Below, one piece after another: positions 1-7,399 of a DNA stretch of 64,000 bases. The stretch lies in the NCBI GenBank assembly GCA_030649955.1, contig JAUSFD010000025.1, positions 1 through 64,000 of the forward strand. The letters run 5' to 3'. The stretch comes from Candidatus Peregrinibacteria bacterium (GTDB lineage Bacteria > Patescibacteriota > Gracilibacteria > Peribacterales > Peribacteraceae). The first letter of the stretch is position 1; each line of letters opens with the position of its first letter. A program made the translations under genes and the position numbers. The notes beneath the pieces are model-generated. The model was given only the letters and a program-made list of their open reading frames with translations. It was not told the DNA's origin and did no database searches.

Positions 1-10
1 GGTATGAACC

Positions 11-52
11 CCAGAGCAAGCTCTGGACTCCTTTTTCCGGAGCAAGCTCCGG
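11..52. repeat. pair of matching hairpins
   Basis: Two perfect 16-nt palindromes, CCAGAGCAAGCTCTGG at 11-26 and CCGGAGCAAGCTCCGG at 37-52, each have 7-bp arms and an AA centre. They differ by a compensating A-to-G/T-to-C change that keeps the stem. The first is followed by actccttttt, so it could terminate a gene left of the window. Confidence 0.6.
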
Positions 53-136
53 GGAATCAGACCATCGACTCCGCAAGCAGGTATACTTTCTCCAGGCCGC
101 TCGTCCGGCGTAGCCCCGCGCACGGGGCGAAGTCGG

Positions 137-355
137 ATTGAAGAAGCGTCACAAGCACAGAGCAAGAGAGACTTCATTTCCAAGCTCTCCATTGCTCTCA
201 AGGAAGCGTATGAATGTCAGTACTGGATACGCTTGCTCCGTGACGTACATTTCCTTCCCGCTGTGGAAGCGGCCGTATTGCATACTGAGGTTAATGAACT
301 TATGCGCCTACTCATTGCGAGTATTCGCACTTCCAAGCAATACTTACGTTCATAA
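137..355 (+). pseudogene. four-helix-bundle protein (23S rRNA intervening-sequence family), 5'-truncated remnant
   Basis: Frame 137-355 encodes 72 residues ending in taa, beginning IEEASQAQSKRDFISKLS and continuing with ALKEAYECQYWIRLL and a helical tail. This matches the C-terminal two thirds of small four-helix-bundle proteins (family motif ANIEEA..AQSK.DFI.KL.IALKEA.E..YWL.LL). The expected N-terminal helix is missing. Upstream DNA is instead an imperfect hairpin at about 104-136 that does not read as the family in this frame. I infer a gene decapitated by repeat insertion or rearrangement, and no start codon is convincing. These proteins bind RNA or associate with rRNA introns; their function is poorly known. 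Confidence 0.65.
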
Positions 356-389
356 TTGTCCACTGTCCGTTGTCCATTATCCACTCTCC
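356..389. repeat. short-word array, tgtccac class (single arm)
   Basis: About five degenerate 7-nt words of the type tgtcca(c/t) run from 356 to 389 and end exactly at the recR start codon. No opposing arm is seen here. The same words form full palindromes at 28385-28495, 43189-43295, 48034-48137 and 50141-50206. Confidence 0.7.
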
Positions 390-986
390 ATGTCACTTCT
401 TCCACCGCAGATTCAAAAGGTCATCGATGAACTGAGTAAGCTCCCGGGCATTGGCCCCAAGTCCGCGGAGCGGCTCACATTCCATATGCTGCGGAGTAGC
501 AGAGCTTCGCCAGAAGCGCTGGGCCGCACACTCCTGAGCCTGAAGACGGACCTCAAGTACTGCAGCAATTGCCAGATGGTGACACTCGAGGAGATGTGTG
601 CAATCTGCAATGACGCAACGCGCGATCACACGACAGTGCTCGTGGTGGAGGATCCGCTCGAAGTCATCGCGTTCGAGAAGACTTCCTATAAAGGTGTGTA
701 TCACGTGCTTCACGGCGTGCTCTCCCCCATCGACGGGATGGGGCCGGAGCAGTTGAAAATGCGCGAACTCGTGACGCGCGCGAAGGAAGGGGATATCAAG
801 GAAGCGATCATCGCGACGAACCCCGATGTGGAGGGTGAGGCGACTGCCGCGTACATCCGCATGCAAATCAAGGATCACGTCCCCACGGTGACGCGCCTCG
901 CACACGGGCTCCCGATGGGAGCGGATATCGAGTTTGCGGATCAGGTCACATTGAAAGAGGCGCTTGCGGGGAGGAGGAGCTTGTAG
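390..986 (+). CDS. recR: recombination mediator protein RecR
   Basis: A 198-residue RecR, the family's normal length. RecR works with RecO in loading RecA on SSB-coated single-stranded DNA at gaps in the cytoplasm. The N-terminal helix-hairpin-helix (LSKLPGIGPKSAERL) is followed by the four-cysteine zinc finger CSNC..C..C near residues 56-72, a Toprim domain (VVEDPLEVIAFE; ATNPDVEGEATA) and the C-terminal TRLAHGLPMGADIEFAD motif. The ATG at 390 was chosen because family homology starts there, although the frame is open further upstream. There is no Shine-Dalgarno; a tgtccac word array abuts the start codon. recO, its partner, lies at 42532-43185 and also has this array at its start. Confidence 0.96.
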   Translation: MSLLPPQIQKVIDELSKLPGIGPKSAERLTFHMLRSSRASPEALGRTLLSLKTDLKYCSNCQMVTLEEMCAICNDATRDHTTVLVVEDPLEVIAFEKTSYKGVYHVLHGVLSPIDGMGPEQLKMRELVTRAKEGDIKEAIIATNPDVEGEATAAYIRMQIKDHVPTVTRLAHGLPMGADIEFADQVTLKEALAGRRSL

Positions 987-1050
987 AAAATATGGCGGGG
1001 ATTCAGTGAGAGACGGGGCGGAGCAGTCATCCAGTCTCTCTCCCTACATC

Positions 1051-1680
1051 TCAGGTATTTGACGGTACATCATCCTCCGATGATTCGGCTTCATCTGGAG
1101 GTATTTCCTTCATTTTCTCCACGAAGAATTCCACGAAGACTTCCTCAAGGACTACAAATGCGCCTCGCTGCTGAATGTCGCGCTCGAAAGTACTACGCTT
1201 CTCTCGAAAAGTCTGGAGGAGAGTATCAATATCCTGCGAAGTCACCTGGATCCCAAACCGATCCATTTGGACCATGCCATTCAGGAGCTGATTCACTCTA
1301 CCTTGGTCCTGAGCACAGAGCTCTTCGAGGAATGCTCCGAGCTCATCGTGCTTACGTTTTCGCAACTGGAATTCCTTCTCCCTGTCGATAACGGCGCACC
1401 AGGTTGCCATGAGAAAGCCTTCGAGAACCTTGCGTTCCGGAACAGTCTTGAGGAGCTCCTCAATGGGAGGCTTCATTTGCTGAACGCAGTTCGCGATGAG
1501 CGTTGCAACCGGGGCATCAATCGTCACCTGCTCCAGGAGGGCAATCTTCTCGAGAGCACCTACGAATTTATTGACGAAACTCTCCGAACAGCCTGGTACC
1601 GCAGTGCAGAGTTGAACAAGCTGATCGCGAACTTCAGGGCCCTGCCATGCACTTCCTGAGGGTACCTCCTGCGGCTGCAT
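1051..1680 (-). CDS. hypothetical helical protein
   Basis: A 209-residue protein I do not recognise. It is predicted mostly alpha-helical and cytoplasmic, with no signal peptide or membrane segment. The middle (REKEFQLRKRKHDELGAFL) and C-terminal (LLQTFREKRSTFERDIQQR) parts look coiled-coil-like, and the tail is acidic (PPDEAESSEDDV). The ATG at 1680 is supported by an extended -10 box, TGCTACACT, whose last base is 6 nt upstream of the codon, implying a leaderless mRNA. It lies downstream of purH on the same strand with a 27-nt gap and ends facing recR. Confidence 0.7.
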   Translation of the reverse strand: MQPQEVPSGSAWQGPEVRDQLVQLCTAVPGCSESFVNKFVGALEKIALLEQVTIDAPVATLIANCVQQMKPPIEELLKTVPERKVLEGFLMATWCAVIDREKEFQLRKRKHDELGAFLEELCAQDQGRVNQLLNGMVQMDRFGIQVTSQDIDTLLQTFREKRSTFERDIQQRGAFVVLEEVFVEFFVEKMKEIPPDEAESSEDDVPSNT

Positions 1681-1686
1681 GCCACG

Positions 1687-1695
1687 AGTGTAGCA
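1687..1695 (-). promoter_or_regulatory. extended -10 promoter, leaderless
   Basis: On the minus strand TGCTACACT ends 6 nt before the ATG at 1680, so transcription should start at or near the start codon. Confidence 0.6.
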
Positions 1696-1707
1696 CACAG
1701 CAACTCC

Positions 1708-2514
1708 TCAGTGCCTAAACGCCCTCACTCCCGTGGTCACCATACAAATCCCCAGCTCATTCGCCCTCGCAAACACCTCCGCATCTTTCACCGATCCGCC
1801 AGGCTGAATGACAGCAGCAATCCCCTGCTTCGCGGCTTCCTCGATGGAGTCTGGAAACGGGAAGAATGCATCGCTCGCGAGGACGGATCCCTTCGCGCGA
1901 TCGCCAGCGCGCTTGAGCGCGATCCAGGTGGAGTCGACGCGGCTCGTCTGCCCGGAGCCGATGCCAACGGTCACTGCATCCTTCGCGAGGACGATGGCAT
2001 TGCTCTTCGCGTACTTCACGACCTTCCAGGCGAAGAGGAGATCAGCGATCTGCTCCGGTGTCGGCTTCTTGTCGGTAACGCAGGTGAGATCACTCGCAGT
2101 GAGCACACGCGCATCGGGATCCTGAACGAGCATGCCGTCTTTCACGGAACGGTAGAGGATCTGCGTGCGCATCACCTCGCCGTTCGTCTGCTCGATGACC
2201 CGAATATTTGGCTTCTGCTTGAGGAAATCTAATGCCCCTTGCTCGTACGATGGTGCGACGACCACCTCCGTGAAGATCTTCTGTTCGATGATCTTCTGCG
2301 CGATGCCCGCCGTGCACGGACGATTCAATGCGATGATGACGCCAAAGGCGGAAATGCGATCGGTATCGTACGCGCGCTGGAATGCTTCTTCGATACTCTC
2401 ATGTGATGCGATGCCACTGGGATTCGCGTGCTTCACCATCACCGCAGTCGGCACTTCGAACTCCATCGCCATCGCCCACGCAGCATCGGCATCGAGGATG
2501 TTCAGGTAGCTCAT
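1708..2514 (-). CDS. purH: PurH C-terminal part: AICAR formyltransferase, separated from its N-terminus by a frameshift
   Basis: This frame carries the AICAR formyltransferase half of bifunctional PurH, which transfers a formyl group from 10-formyl-THF to AICAR in purine synthesis. Visible hallmarks are LQGKEMSYLNILDADAAW at the domain entry, VKHANPSGIA with the catalytic Lys-His pair, the SDAFFPFPDSIEEA segment and VIQPGGSVKD. Homology begins slightly upstream of the ATG at 2514, in the same frame (TILQGKEM). The ATG at 2514 overlaps the stop of the N-terminal frame as ATGA, so coupled re-initiation is possible. The RYGENPHQ motif of this domain is left on the upstream fragment. A true split enzyme would therefore be unusual; a frameshift or phase-variable gene is more likely. 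Confidence 0.85.
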   Translation of the reverse strand: MSYLNILDADAAWAMAMEFEVPTAVMVKHANPSGIASHESIEEAFQRAYDTDRISAFGVIIALNRPCTAGIAQKIIEQKIFTEVVVAPSYEQGALDFLKQKPNIRVIEQTNGEVMRTQILYRSVKDGMLVQDPDARVLTASDLTCVTDKKPTPEQIADLLFAWKVVKYAKSNAIVLAKDAVTVGIGSGQTSRVDSTWIALKRAGDRAKGSVLASDAFFPFPDSIEEAAKQGIAAVIQPGGSVKDAEVFARANELGICMVTTGVRAFRH

Positions 2515-3320
2515 CTCCTTCCCTTGGAGAATCGTCGTCCACGAACGATGCGCATCCTCATCCCTGTTCCCTGTTCCCGGTTCCCCCCATCGGAAGCACC
2601 ACGAACTCCACCCGATCTCCCAGCGTCGTAGAGCTCGTAGTACTTGCCCCACTGATGCGGGTTCTCGCCATACCGGAGCTGCTTTCCTCGGTGGAAGATC
2701 ACGCCGCCGTTGGCGCCTTTGGAGAGGTACGCGGTGATGGCGCTGTCGTATGCGGCGGTGTGGAGAAATGCCTTCGAAGCAAGGGTACTGCGCGTCTCTG
2801 CAGAAGTGTCTCCACTCATCTCCATCTCTCTGAGGATCGCGTCGTAATCCGCGGGATCGCAGAGAACAGTGACGCTCGCGGCATTCTTCGCAGCACTCCT
2901 CAAAAGAGTTGGTCCGCCGATGTCGATCTGCTCGATCACCTCCGCCTGGGATTTCGAGGGATCGGCAGCTGTGCGCGCGAAGGGGTAGAGATTCACGACG
3001 ACCAAGTCGATGGGCTCGATGCCATGCTGCTTCGCCTCCTCTTGATGACTCTTTTCCTCCCGTCGAAAGAGAATGCCTCCCATGATCATCGGGTGCATCG
3101 TCTTCACACGCCCGCCAAAGCATTCGGGGAATCCTGTCACCTCCTCCACTCCGGTGACAGCGATGCCTGCATCCTCCAGAGCTTTCTTCGTCCCACCCGT
3201 CGAAATGAGGGTGAACTGTAGCTTCAGGAGCCTCTGCGCCAGTGCGACGATACCCGTCTTGTCGGAAACGGAGAGGAGCGCGCGTCTGGGCATGAGAGGA
3301 GCCGGAACCGGCCGCGGCAT
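2511..3320 (-). CDS. purH: PurH N-terminal part: IMP cyclohydrolase, frameshifted
   Basis: The IMP cyclohydrolase half of PurH, which closes FAICAR to IMP. RALLSVSDKTGIVALAQ, STGGTKKALEDAG, VTGFPECFGGRVKTMHP and VVNLYPFARTAA are diagnostic, and RYGENPHQ of the second domain follows. Soon after, the frame enters a gggaaca word array (2561-2588) that encodes GGNREQGTG and is then read to a stop at 2511. The rest of PurH continues in another frame. An insertion of 1 mod 3 bases, for example one extra 7-nt word or one extra G in the G6 run next to the array, would fuse the halves. Start at 3320 or 3293; homology favours the latter slightly. Confidence 0.85.
   Translation of the reverse strand: MPRPVPAPLMPRRALLSVSDKTGIVALAQRLLKLQFTLISTGGTKKALEDAGIAVTGVEEVTGFPECFGGRVKTMHPMIMGGILFRREEKSHQEEAKQHGIEPIDLVVVNLYPFARTAADPSKSQAEVIEQIDIGGPTLLRSAAKNAASVTVLCDPADYDAILREMEMSGDTSAETRSTLASKAFLHTAAYDSAITAYLSKGANGGVIFHRGKQLRYGENPHQWGKYYELYDAGRSGGVRGASDGGNREQGTGMRMRIVRGRRFSKGRR
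2561..2588. repeat. gggaaca word array inside purH
   Basis: On the minus strand about 3.6 copies of a 7-nt word (gggaacc, gggaaca, gggaaca, ggga) follow a run of six Gs. The array sits in the variable linker between the PurH domains, precisely where the reading frame is lost. The same words form intergenic palindromes at 11745, 40372, 44301 and 45455. Confidence 0.85.
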
Positions 3321-3528
3321 TGTCCCACAGGATCCTGTTTTCTTCTAGGCACGGCGACGTTTCTCTTCAAACTTTCGTTGGCTTTCTATAGCTGCACTTC
3401 TAGGAGTGATGTTCGCGGAGAAGCGCCGCCGTGCCAATCTCTCCGTTGCCCAAGGCTTTCCGTGTGTGTTTCTTTCACGTGGGAGGCCGATGATTGTCAA
3501 CGACAAAACGCTGCTGGGGTGGGAAAGT

Positions 3529-3537
3529 TGTTACAAT
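3529..3537 (+). promoter_or_regulatory. extended -10 promoter of the prepilin gene
   Basis: TGTTACAAT (TG, one base, TACAAT) lies about 52 nt before the prepilin ATG. No good -35 is present at 17 nt, as expected for an extended -10 promoter. Confidence 0.5.
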
Positions 3538-3589
3538 GCCCGGAGGAAACGGGTTCCGCGAGCCCATCCTCTTCTTTCCACCCCTCCCC

Positions 3590-4105
3590 ATGTCCCAGTC
3601 TCCCTCCTCTTCGTCGGGATTCACCCGGCTTCGCCGCGGCTTCACCCGACTTCGCCCTGGGGGGCTTCGCCGCGGTTTCACCCTCATCGAACTCCTCCTC
3701 GTCATCGGGATCATCGCGATCCTCGCTTCCATTGTCATCGTCGCCCTCAACCCCACGAAGCAATTGGGGGATCATCGCGACGCCCAACGCAGGAGCGATG
3801 TGAACACGATCATGAATGCGGTGTACCAGTGGGTGGTGGACAACGACGGGAGCCTCCCCGGCAACATCTCGACGGCTGCGAAGGAGATCTGCAAGTCGAC
3901 GGTGGACCCGACCGCTTGCATCGCGGATAACGGGGTGAACCTGCGCATGCTCAGTGGCGACTACCTGGTCTCCATGCCCTCTGATCCTCAGGCGCCAGAG
4001 ACGGGCACAGGCACCTGGTACACGATCCTGCGCGACGCGGATGAGCACGTGACGGTGAGCGCCTGGAATGCGGAGCAGTCGACACCGATCAGTATCACGC
4101 GGTGA
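3590..4105 (+). CDS. type IV pilin-like protein (prepilin)
   Basis: A 171-residue prepilin. The class III signal RRGFTLIELLLVIGIIAI is unmistakable: cleavage by prepilin peptidase would occur after the Gly, and the hydrophobic helix would form the pilus core. After the helix comes NPTKQLGDHRDAQRRSDV, typical of Candidate Phyla Radiation pseudopilins, then a globular domain with two cysteines (EICKSTVDPTACIAD). The ATG at 3590 was chosen; the frame is open upstream but without pilin homology. The leader before the cleavage site is built of duplicated GFTRLR-type units (GFTRLRRGFTRLRPGGLRR), reflecting a DNA repeat at 3618-3684. No assembly genes are adjacent, so whether it is a major pilin, minor pilin or secretion pseudopilin is open. 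Confidence 0.9.
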   Translation: MSQSPSSSSGFTRLRRGFTRLRPGGLRRGFTLIELLLVIGIIAILASIVIVALNPTKQLGDHRDAQRRSDVNTIMNAVYQWVVDNDGSLPGNISTAAKEICKSTVDPTACIADNGVNLRMLSGDYLVSMPSDPQAPETGTGTWYTILRDADEHVTVSAWNAEQSTPISITR

Positions 4106-4135
4106 GGGGGAAGCTGAGTACGAAGCTGCAGTGAA

Positions 4136-4157
4136 CAGCCTTCGTAAGCGAAGGCTG
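4136..4157. terminator. hairpin after the prepilin gene
   Basis: CAGCCTTCG and CGAAGGCTG form a perfect 9-bp stem with a TAAG loop, 31 nt after the prepilin stop. There is no T-run, so it is a weak intrinsic-terminator candidate or an mRNA 3'-end stabiliser. Confidence 0.4.
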
Positions 4158-4226
4158 GAGCTCCCTGCTGGATCAGGTGAGGAATGCTGTGGCTCCAAAA
4201 TGGCATGGTGCACCGGTGATGATCTC

Positions 4227-4254
4227 TTGACCCCTTATGCTAAGGGTGTACATT
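4227..4254 (+). promoter_or_regulatory. promoter with operator-like inverted repeat, antirepressor gene
   Basis: TTGACC (4227-4232) and TACATT (4249-4254) are 16 nt apart. Between them CCCTTA (4232-4237) and TAAGGG (4241-4246) form a perfect 6-bp inverted repeat with a 3-nt centre, placed where a bound regulator would block polymerase. The start codon lies only 9 nt after the -10, so the mRNA should have almost no leader. Confidence 0.55.
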
Positions 4255-4263
4255 CATTCACCT

Positions 4264-5112
4264 ATGAATAGCACTCCACCCCCACCAGTCCGCATCGCGA
4301 TCTTTCGCAGCAAGGAGATTCGTAAAATATTGCATAAAAATGAATGGTGGTTCTCGATCATCGATGTGATAGGTGCACTAATAGATAACGAACGAGCGCG
4401 AAAATACTGGAACGATCTCAAGCGTAAGTTAACAGAGGAAGGATATTCCGAGGTGTCCGATAAAATCGGACAACTGAAACTCCCTGCATCTGACGGAAAA
4501 AGTTACCTCACAGATTGTGCAAGTACGGAGACTCTCTTCCGCATCATCCAGTCCATCCCGTCCCGGAAGGCCGAACCCTTCAAGCGATGGCTCGCCAAGG
4601 TCGGCTATGAGCGTGTGCAGGAAATCGAAGATCCTGAATTGGCGACCAAACGCACCCGTGCTCTCTACAAAGCCAAAGGCTATCCCGATGGCTGGATCGA
4701 GAAACGCATGCGCGGCATTGCCGTGCGTGAACAACTCACGGGTGAATGGCAGAAACGAGATGTGAAAGAAGGGATCGAGTACGCCATCTTGACCGCAGAA
4801 ATCTCCAAGGCAACGTTCGGGATTACTCCCGCCGAGTACAAAACGAAGAAGAAATTGAAACGCGAGAACCTCCGTGATCACATGAATGACCTGGAACTCA
4901 TTTTCACGATGCTCGGCGAAGCGGCAACGACGGAGATCACGCAGAAGAAGGATGCGCGGGGATTCGGTCAGAACCGTGATACAGCGCGGAAAGGCGGGAA
5001 GATCGCGGGAGACGCGCGCAAGAAATTGGAATTGGAGAGTGGAAAGCCGGTCATTTCAAAGGAGAACTACCTCGACCTTCCAAGGAAGGAAGAGCTGCCG
5101 GAACTTCCGTAG
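4264..5112 (+). CDS. BRO-N domain protein, phage antirepressor / DinD-like family
   Basis: A 282-residue protein with an N-terminal BRO-type DNA-binding domain (about residues 10-110; WWFSIIDVIGALID, RKYWNDLKRKL, then TLFRIIQSIPSRKAEPFKRWLA). The C-terminal domain (KGIEYAILTAEISKATFGITPAEYK, then LRENLRDHMNDLELIFTMLGEAAT) is that of the widespread DinD/antirepressor family. Family members are phage antirepressors or damage-inducible proteins of uncertain role. The ATG at 4264 is preferred over an in-frame one at 4237, because the latter lies inside the promoter's inverted repeat. The gene is AT-richer than its neighbours and ends 10 nt from the 3' end of a tRNA gene, which suggests acquisition with a mobile element; no integrase is nearby. 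Confidence 0.85.
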   Translation: MNSTPPPPVRIAIFRSKEIRKILHKNEWWFSIIDVIGALIDNERARKYWNDLKRKLTEEGYSEVSDKIGQLKLPASDGKSYLTDCASTETLFRIIQSIPSRKAEPFKRWLAKVGYERVQEIEDPELATKRTRALYKAKGYPDGWIEKRMRGIAVREQLTGEWQKRDVKEGIEYAILTAEISKATFGITPAEYKTKKKLKRENLRDHMNDLELIFTMLGEAATTEITQKKDARGFGQNRDTARKGGKIAGDARKKLELESGKPVISKENYLDLPRKEELPELP

Positions 5113-5122
5113 TGAGGAGATG

Positions 5123-5197
<75 letters not shown>

Positions 5198-5273
5198 ACA
5201 TCGCCGGGAGATAGTAATCGATTCTGGTAGAAAGAGCAGAATTATCTATTACGCCCCGCTCCGCGGGACTGGG

Positions 5274-5291
5274 CTCTGAGCTAGGGCGGCA
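5274..5291 (-). other. 18-bp duplicate of the tRNA-Thr 5' end
   Basis: ctctgagctagggcggca at 5274-5291 is an exact copy of 5181-5198, which covers the tRNA's 5' acceptor strand and start of the D arm. Nothing beyond resembles a tRNA. It is either the scar of a tandem tRNA copy or a duplicated target of an integration event. Confidence 0.7.
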
Positions 5292-5428
5292 GGAGCCGTG
5301 AGATCATGCATCACTTGATACGTTTCGGCAAGACCAGCACCACTGCCGATCTCGATAGGGTAAACTTGATTCGATACCCTTGCATTCCAGTGCTGTGTGA
5401 GGGAACATTTGCCAAATTTTTCCACTCT

Positions 5429-6796
5429 ATGCATCGACTCTTCTCCCCCGTGAGATTCACTGTACTCCTGAGTGGCCTCACATGGAGTACCAATGCAGTA
5501 GCGAGCGAAGGAGCAGCAGCGACATCACACTCCTATGCACTCACGCTCTTCTGGATTGCCATCCTGCTGCTCTTCGGAAAGTGCGCGAGCCTCGTAGAGA
5601 GGTTCGGGCAACCGTCAGTTTTGGGAGAGCTTGTGATCGGCGTCATTCTCGGGAACCTGACGCTCCTGGGCATCACGGCATTCGAGGTGGCGGAGGCAGA
5701 TCCCCTCCTCCGGTTCCTCGCAGAGTTGGGCGTCATCATTCTCCTCTTCCAGATCGGTCTGGAATCGAATCTCAAGAAGATGGCAAAGGTGGGAGTACGC
5801 GCATTTTTGGTCGCCATGGTCGGCGTCGTCGTCCCATTCGCGCTCGGGACGTACATCGTGGGGCCCCTCCTACTGCCTGGTCTGTCTGCGAATGCGTACC
5901 TGTTCCTTGGTGCAGCATTGACCGCAACATCTGTGGGAATCACAGCCCGCGTCTTCAAGGACTTGGGGAAACTCCAGACTCCGGAGGCACAGATCGTGCT
6001 CGGAGCTGCGGTCATCGACGACGTGATTGGCCTCATTATCTTGGCAGTCGTGTCAGCGATCGCCACAGCAGGATCAGTGAGTGCAGTCACGATTGCCCTC
6101 ATCACGGGAAAGGCCGTCGGCTTCCTCGTCTGCGCCATTGCCTTGGGACTCTTGATTGCCCCCTGGCTGGGAAGGATCTTTTCCATGATCCACACAGGGG
6201 TGGGTATGAAGTTCACCCTCGCTATAGCTTTCGGCTTGATTCTGGCAGCGGGTGCGCAGGGAATTGGCCTTGCACCCATCGTCGGAGCATTCGCAGCGGG
6301 CTTGGTCCTCGATCCTGTCCACTTCCGGTACTTCCGTGATCTCCACATTGTCGATGACATTCGCCGCGTGCTCAAGGATGTAGATCCCGTTGTACAGAAG
6401 AAGATTCACAATGCCATCGAACCCCACGCAGAGCGCCACATCGACTACCTCATCGAACCCCTGGGACACTTCTTCGTTCCCCTCTTCTTCGTCATGACGG
6501 GAATGTCCGTGAACCTGTCCACGCTCTTCGATCCCTCCATCATTCTCGTAGCACTCGGTATCACCGTCATCGCCTTCCTGGGGAAGATCGTCGCAGGTAT
6601 TGTTGCGGGGAAGGTGCGAAAGTCACTCGTAGGATGGGGGATGGTACCTCGTGGGGAAGTGGGACTGATCTTCGCAACCATCGGTAGGGGTCTCGGCGTC
6701 GTCAACGATGAACTCTTCTCTGTGATCATCATAGTCGTCATTCTCACAACGCTGCTGACCCCACCCATTCTCGCATACCAGTTGAAGCGAATGTGA
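5429..6796 (+). CDS. CPA2-family cation:proton antiporter
   Basis: A 455-residue membrane protein exchanging Na+ or K+ for H+ across the cytoplasmic membrane. About twelve or thirteen transmembrane helices are visible. Family hallmarks are QPSVLGELVIGVILGN, FLAELGVIILLFQIGLE, TATSVGITARVFKDL and the paired aspartates of VIDDVIGLI, the ion-binding motif of electrogenic NapA-type members. The C-terminal helices carry MVPRGEVGLIFATIGR. No TrkA-N/RCK regulatory domain follows, unlike Kef. The N-terminus before the first helix (MHRLFSPVRFTVLLSGLTW) resembles a signal or extra helix. The ATG at 5429 is chosen over upstream codons lacking homology. Ion specificity cannot be read from sequence. Confidence 0.9.
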   Translation: MHRLFSPVRFTVLLSGLTWSTNAVASEGAAATSHSYALTLFWIAILLLFGKCASLVERFGQPSVLGELVIGVILGNLTLLGITAFEVAEADPLLRFLAELGVIILLFQIGLESNLKKMAKVGVRAFLVAMVGVVVPFALGTYIVGPLLLPGLSANAYLFLGAALTATSVGITARVFKDLGKLQTPEAQIVLGAAVIDDVIGLIILAVVSAIATAGSVSAVTIALITGKAVGFLVCAIALGLLIAPWLGRIFSMIHTGVGMKFTLAIAFGLILAAGAQGIGLAPIVGAFAAGLVLDPVHFRYFRDLHIVDDIRRVLKDVDPVVQKKIHNAIEPHAERHIDYLIEPLGHFFVPLFFVMTGMSVNLSTLFDPSIILVALGITVIAFLGKIVAGIVAGKVRKSLVGWGMVPRGEVGLIFATIGRGLGVVNDELFSVIIIVVILTTLLTPPILAYQLKRM

Positions 6797-6841
6797 TGGG
6801 TCTGCAATCGGAAGTCGTACAGAGAATACTTCCTCATGTAT

Positions 6842-6850
6842 TGGTAGAAT
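6842..6850 (+). promoter_or_regulatory. extended -10 promoter, leaderless
   Basis: TGGTAGAAT ends 6 nt before the GTG at 6857, predicting transcription from the start codon itself. Confidence 0.6.
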
Positions 6851-6856
6851 CGGACG

Positions 6857-7324
6857 GTGAAGTGCTTCCGCCCCCTGCTCTGCGCTCTCTCCTTGCTAGT
6901 GTTAGTCGGCTGCGGGAGTGACTCGGATGAAACTGCAACGTTCTCCCTCAAGGATGCTGGCTTCTCCATCGACTACCCGAAGAACTGGTACGTCGAAGAT
7001 GCGCACTTCGCGGGATTTGTATCGTTCCTCCCAAAGAAGCCAGAGGCAGCAGAGACTGTGGATTCCCTCATGGTCTACATCGCCGATCGGCACCACTACT
7101 CAGCGGAAGAGGTTGCGGAGGGGCACGAGCGAGAGGACGGAGGTTGCGATGATCCGCTGACGTACCGGACCGGTGCTACGGACGTCCTCGAGATGCAGTG
7201 CTGGTCGGGGAACGACTACCTGATCCTCGAGGGGGAGGGGGATGTCTTCTCCGTCGTCTTCAATCGTAAGAGCGCGCATGCGGGTGAATTCAAACGGATG
7301 AGCGCAAGCGCGAGGGTGCAATAA
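6857..7324 (+). CDS. small lipoprotein
   Basis: A 155-residue exported lipoprotein of unknown function. The signal peptide MKCFRPLLCALSLLVLVGCG ends in a lipobox, LVGC, so Cys19 would be diacylated and the protein anchored outside the cytoplasmic membrane. The mature part begins with acidic linker SDSDE, followed by a FSLKDAGFSIDYPKNWYVED segment as in PsbP-like/DUF1795 surface domains, where a strand-turn opens with Y/F-P-W. One further cysteine pair (GGCDD; MQCWSG) may form a disulfide. The GTG start is supported by a -10 box 6 nt upstream. It converges with the 800-residue lipoprotein; a nested hairpin separates them. Confidence 0.8.
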   Translation: MKCFRPLLCALSLLVLVGCGSDSDETATFSLKDAGFSIDYPKNWYVEDAHFAGFVSFLPKKPEAAETVDSLMVYIADRHHYSAEEVAEGHEREDGGCDDPLTYRTGATDVLEMQCWSGNDYLILEGEGDVFSVVFNRKSAHAGEFKRMSASARVQ

Positions 7325-7329
7325 TCATT

Positions 7330-7399
7330 GCAGGGACGTGCGCGGTCGTAGAGGCGTGCGATTCGCACGCCTCTACGGCACCGATTCGCACGTCCCTGC
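7330..7399. terminator. nested perfect palindrome between convergent genes
   Basis: GCAGGGACGTGCG (7330-7342) pairs with 7387-7399, and inside it CGTAGAGGCGTGCG (7347-7360) pairs perfectly with 7364-7377 around an ATT loop. It lies 5 nt after one stop codon and touches the stop codon of the opposite gene, so it probably ends transcription from both sides. Confidence 0.65.

Noticed and set aside
3321-3589. Small plus-strand frames between purH and the prepilin gene
   Set aside because: They overlap the prepilin region in other frames and have no homology; only the extended -10 box is supported.
4103-4105. TGA read as glycine, as in some related candidate phyla
   Set aside because: TGA ends the prepilin, BRO-adjacent and pyrB/tauE frames at the expected family lengths, so the code is standard.
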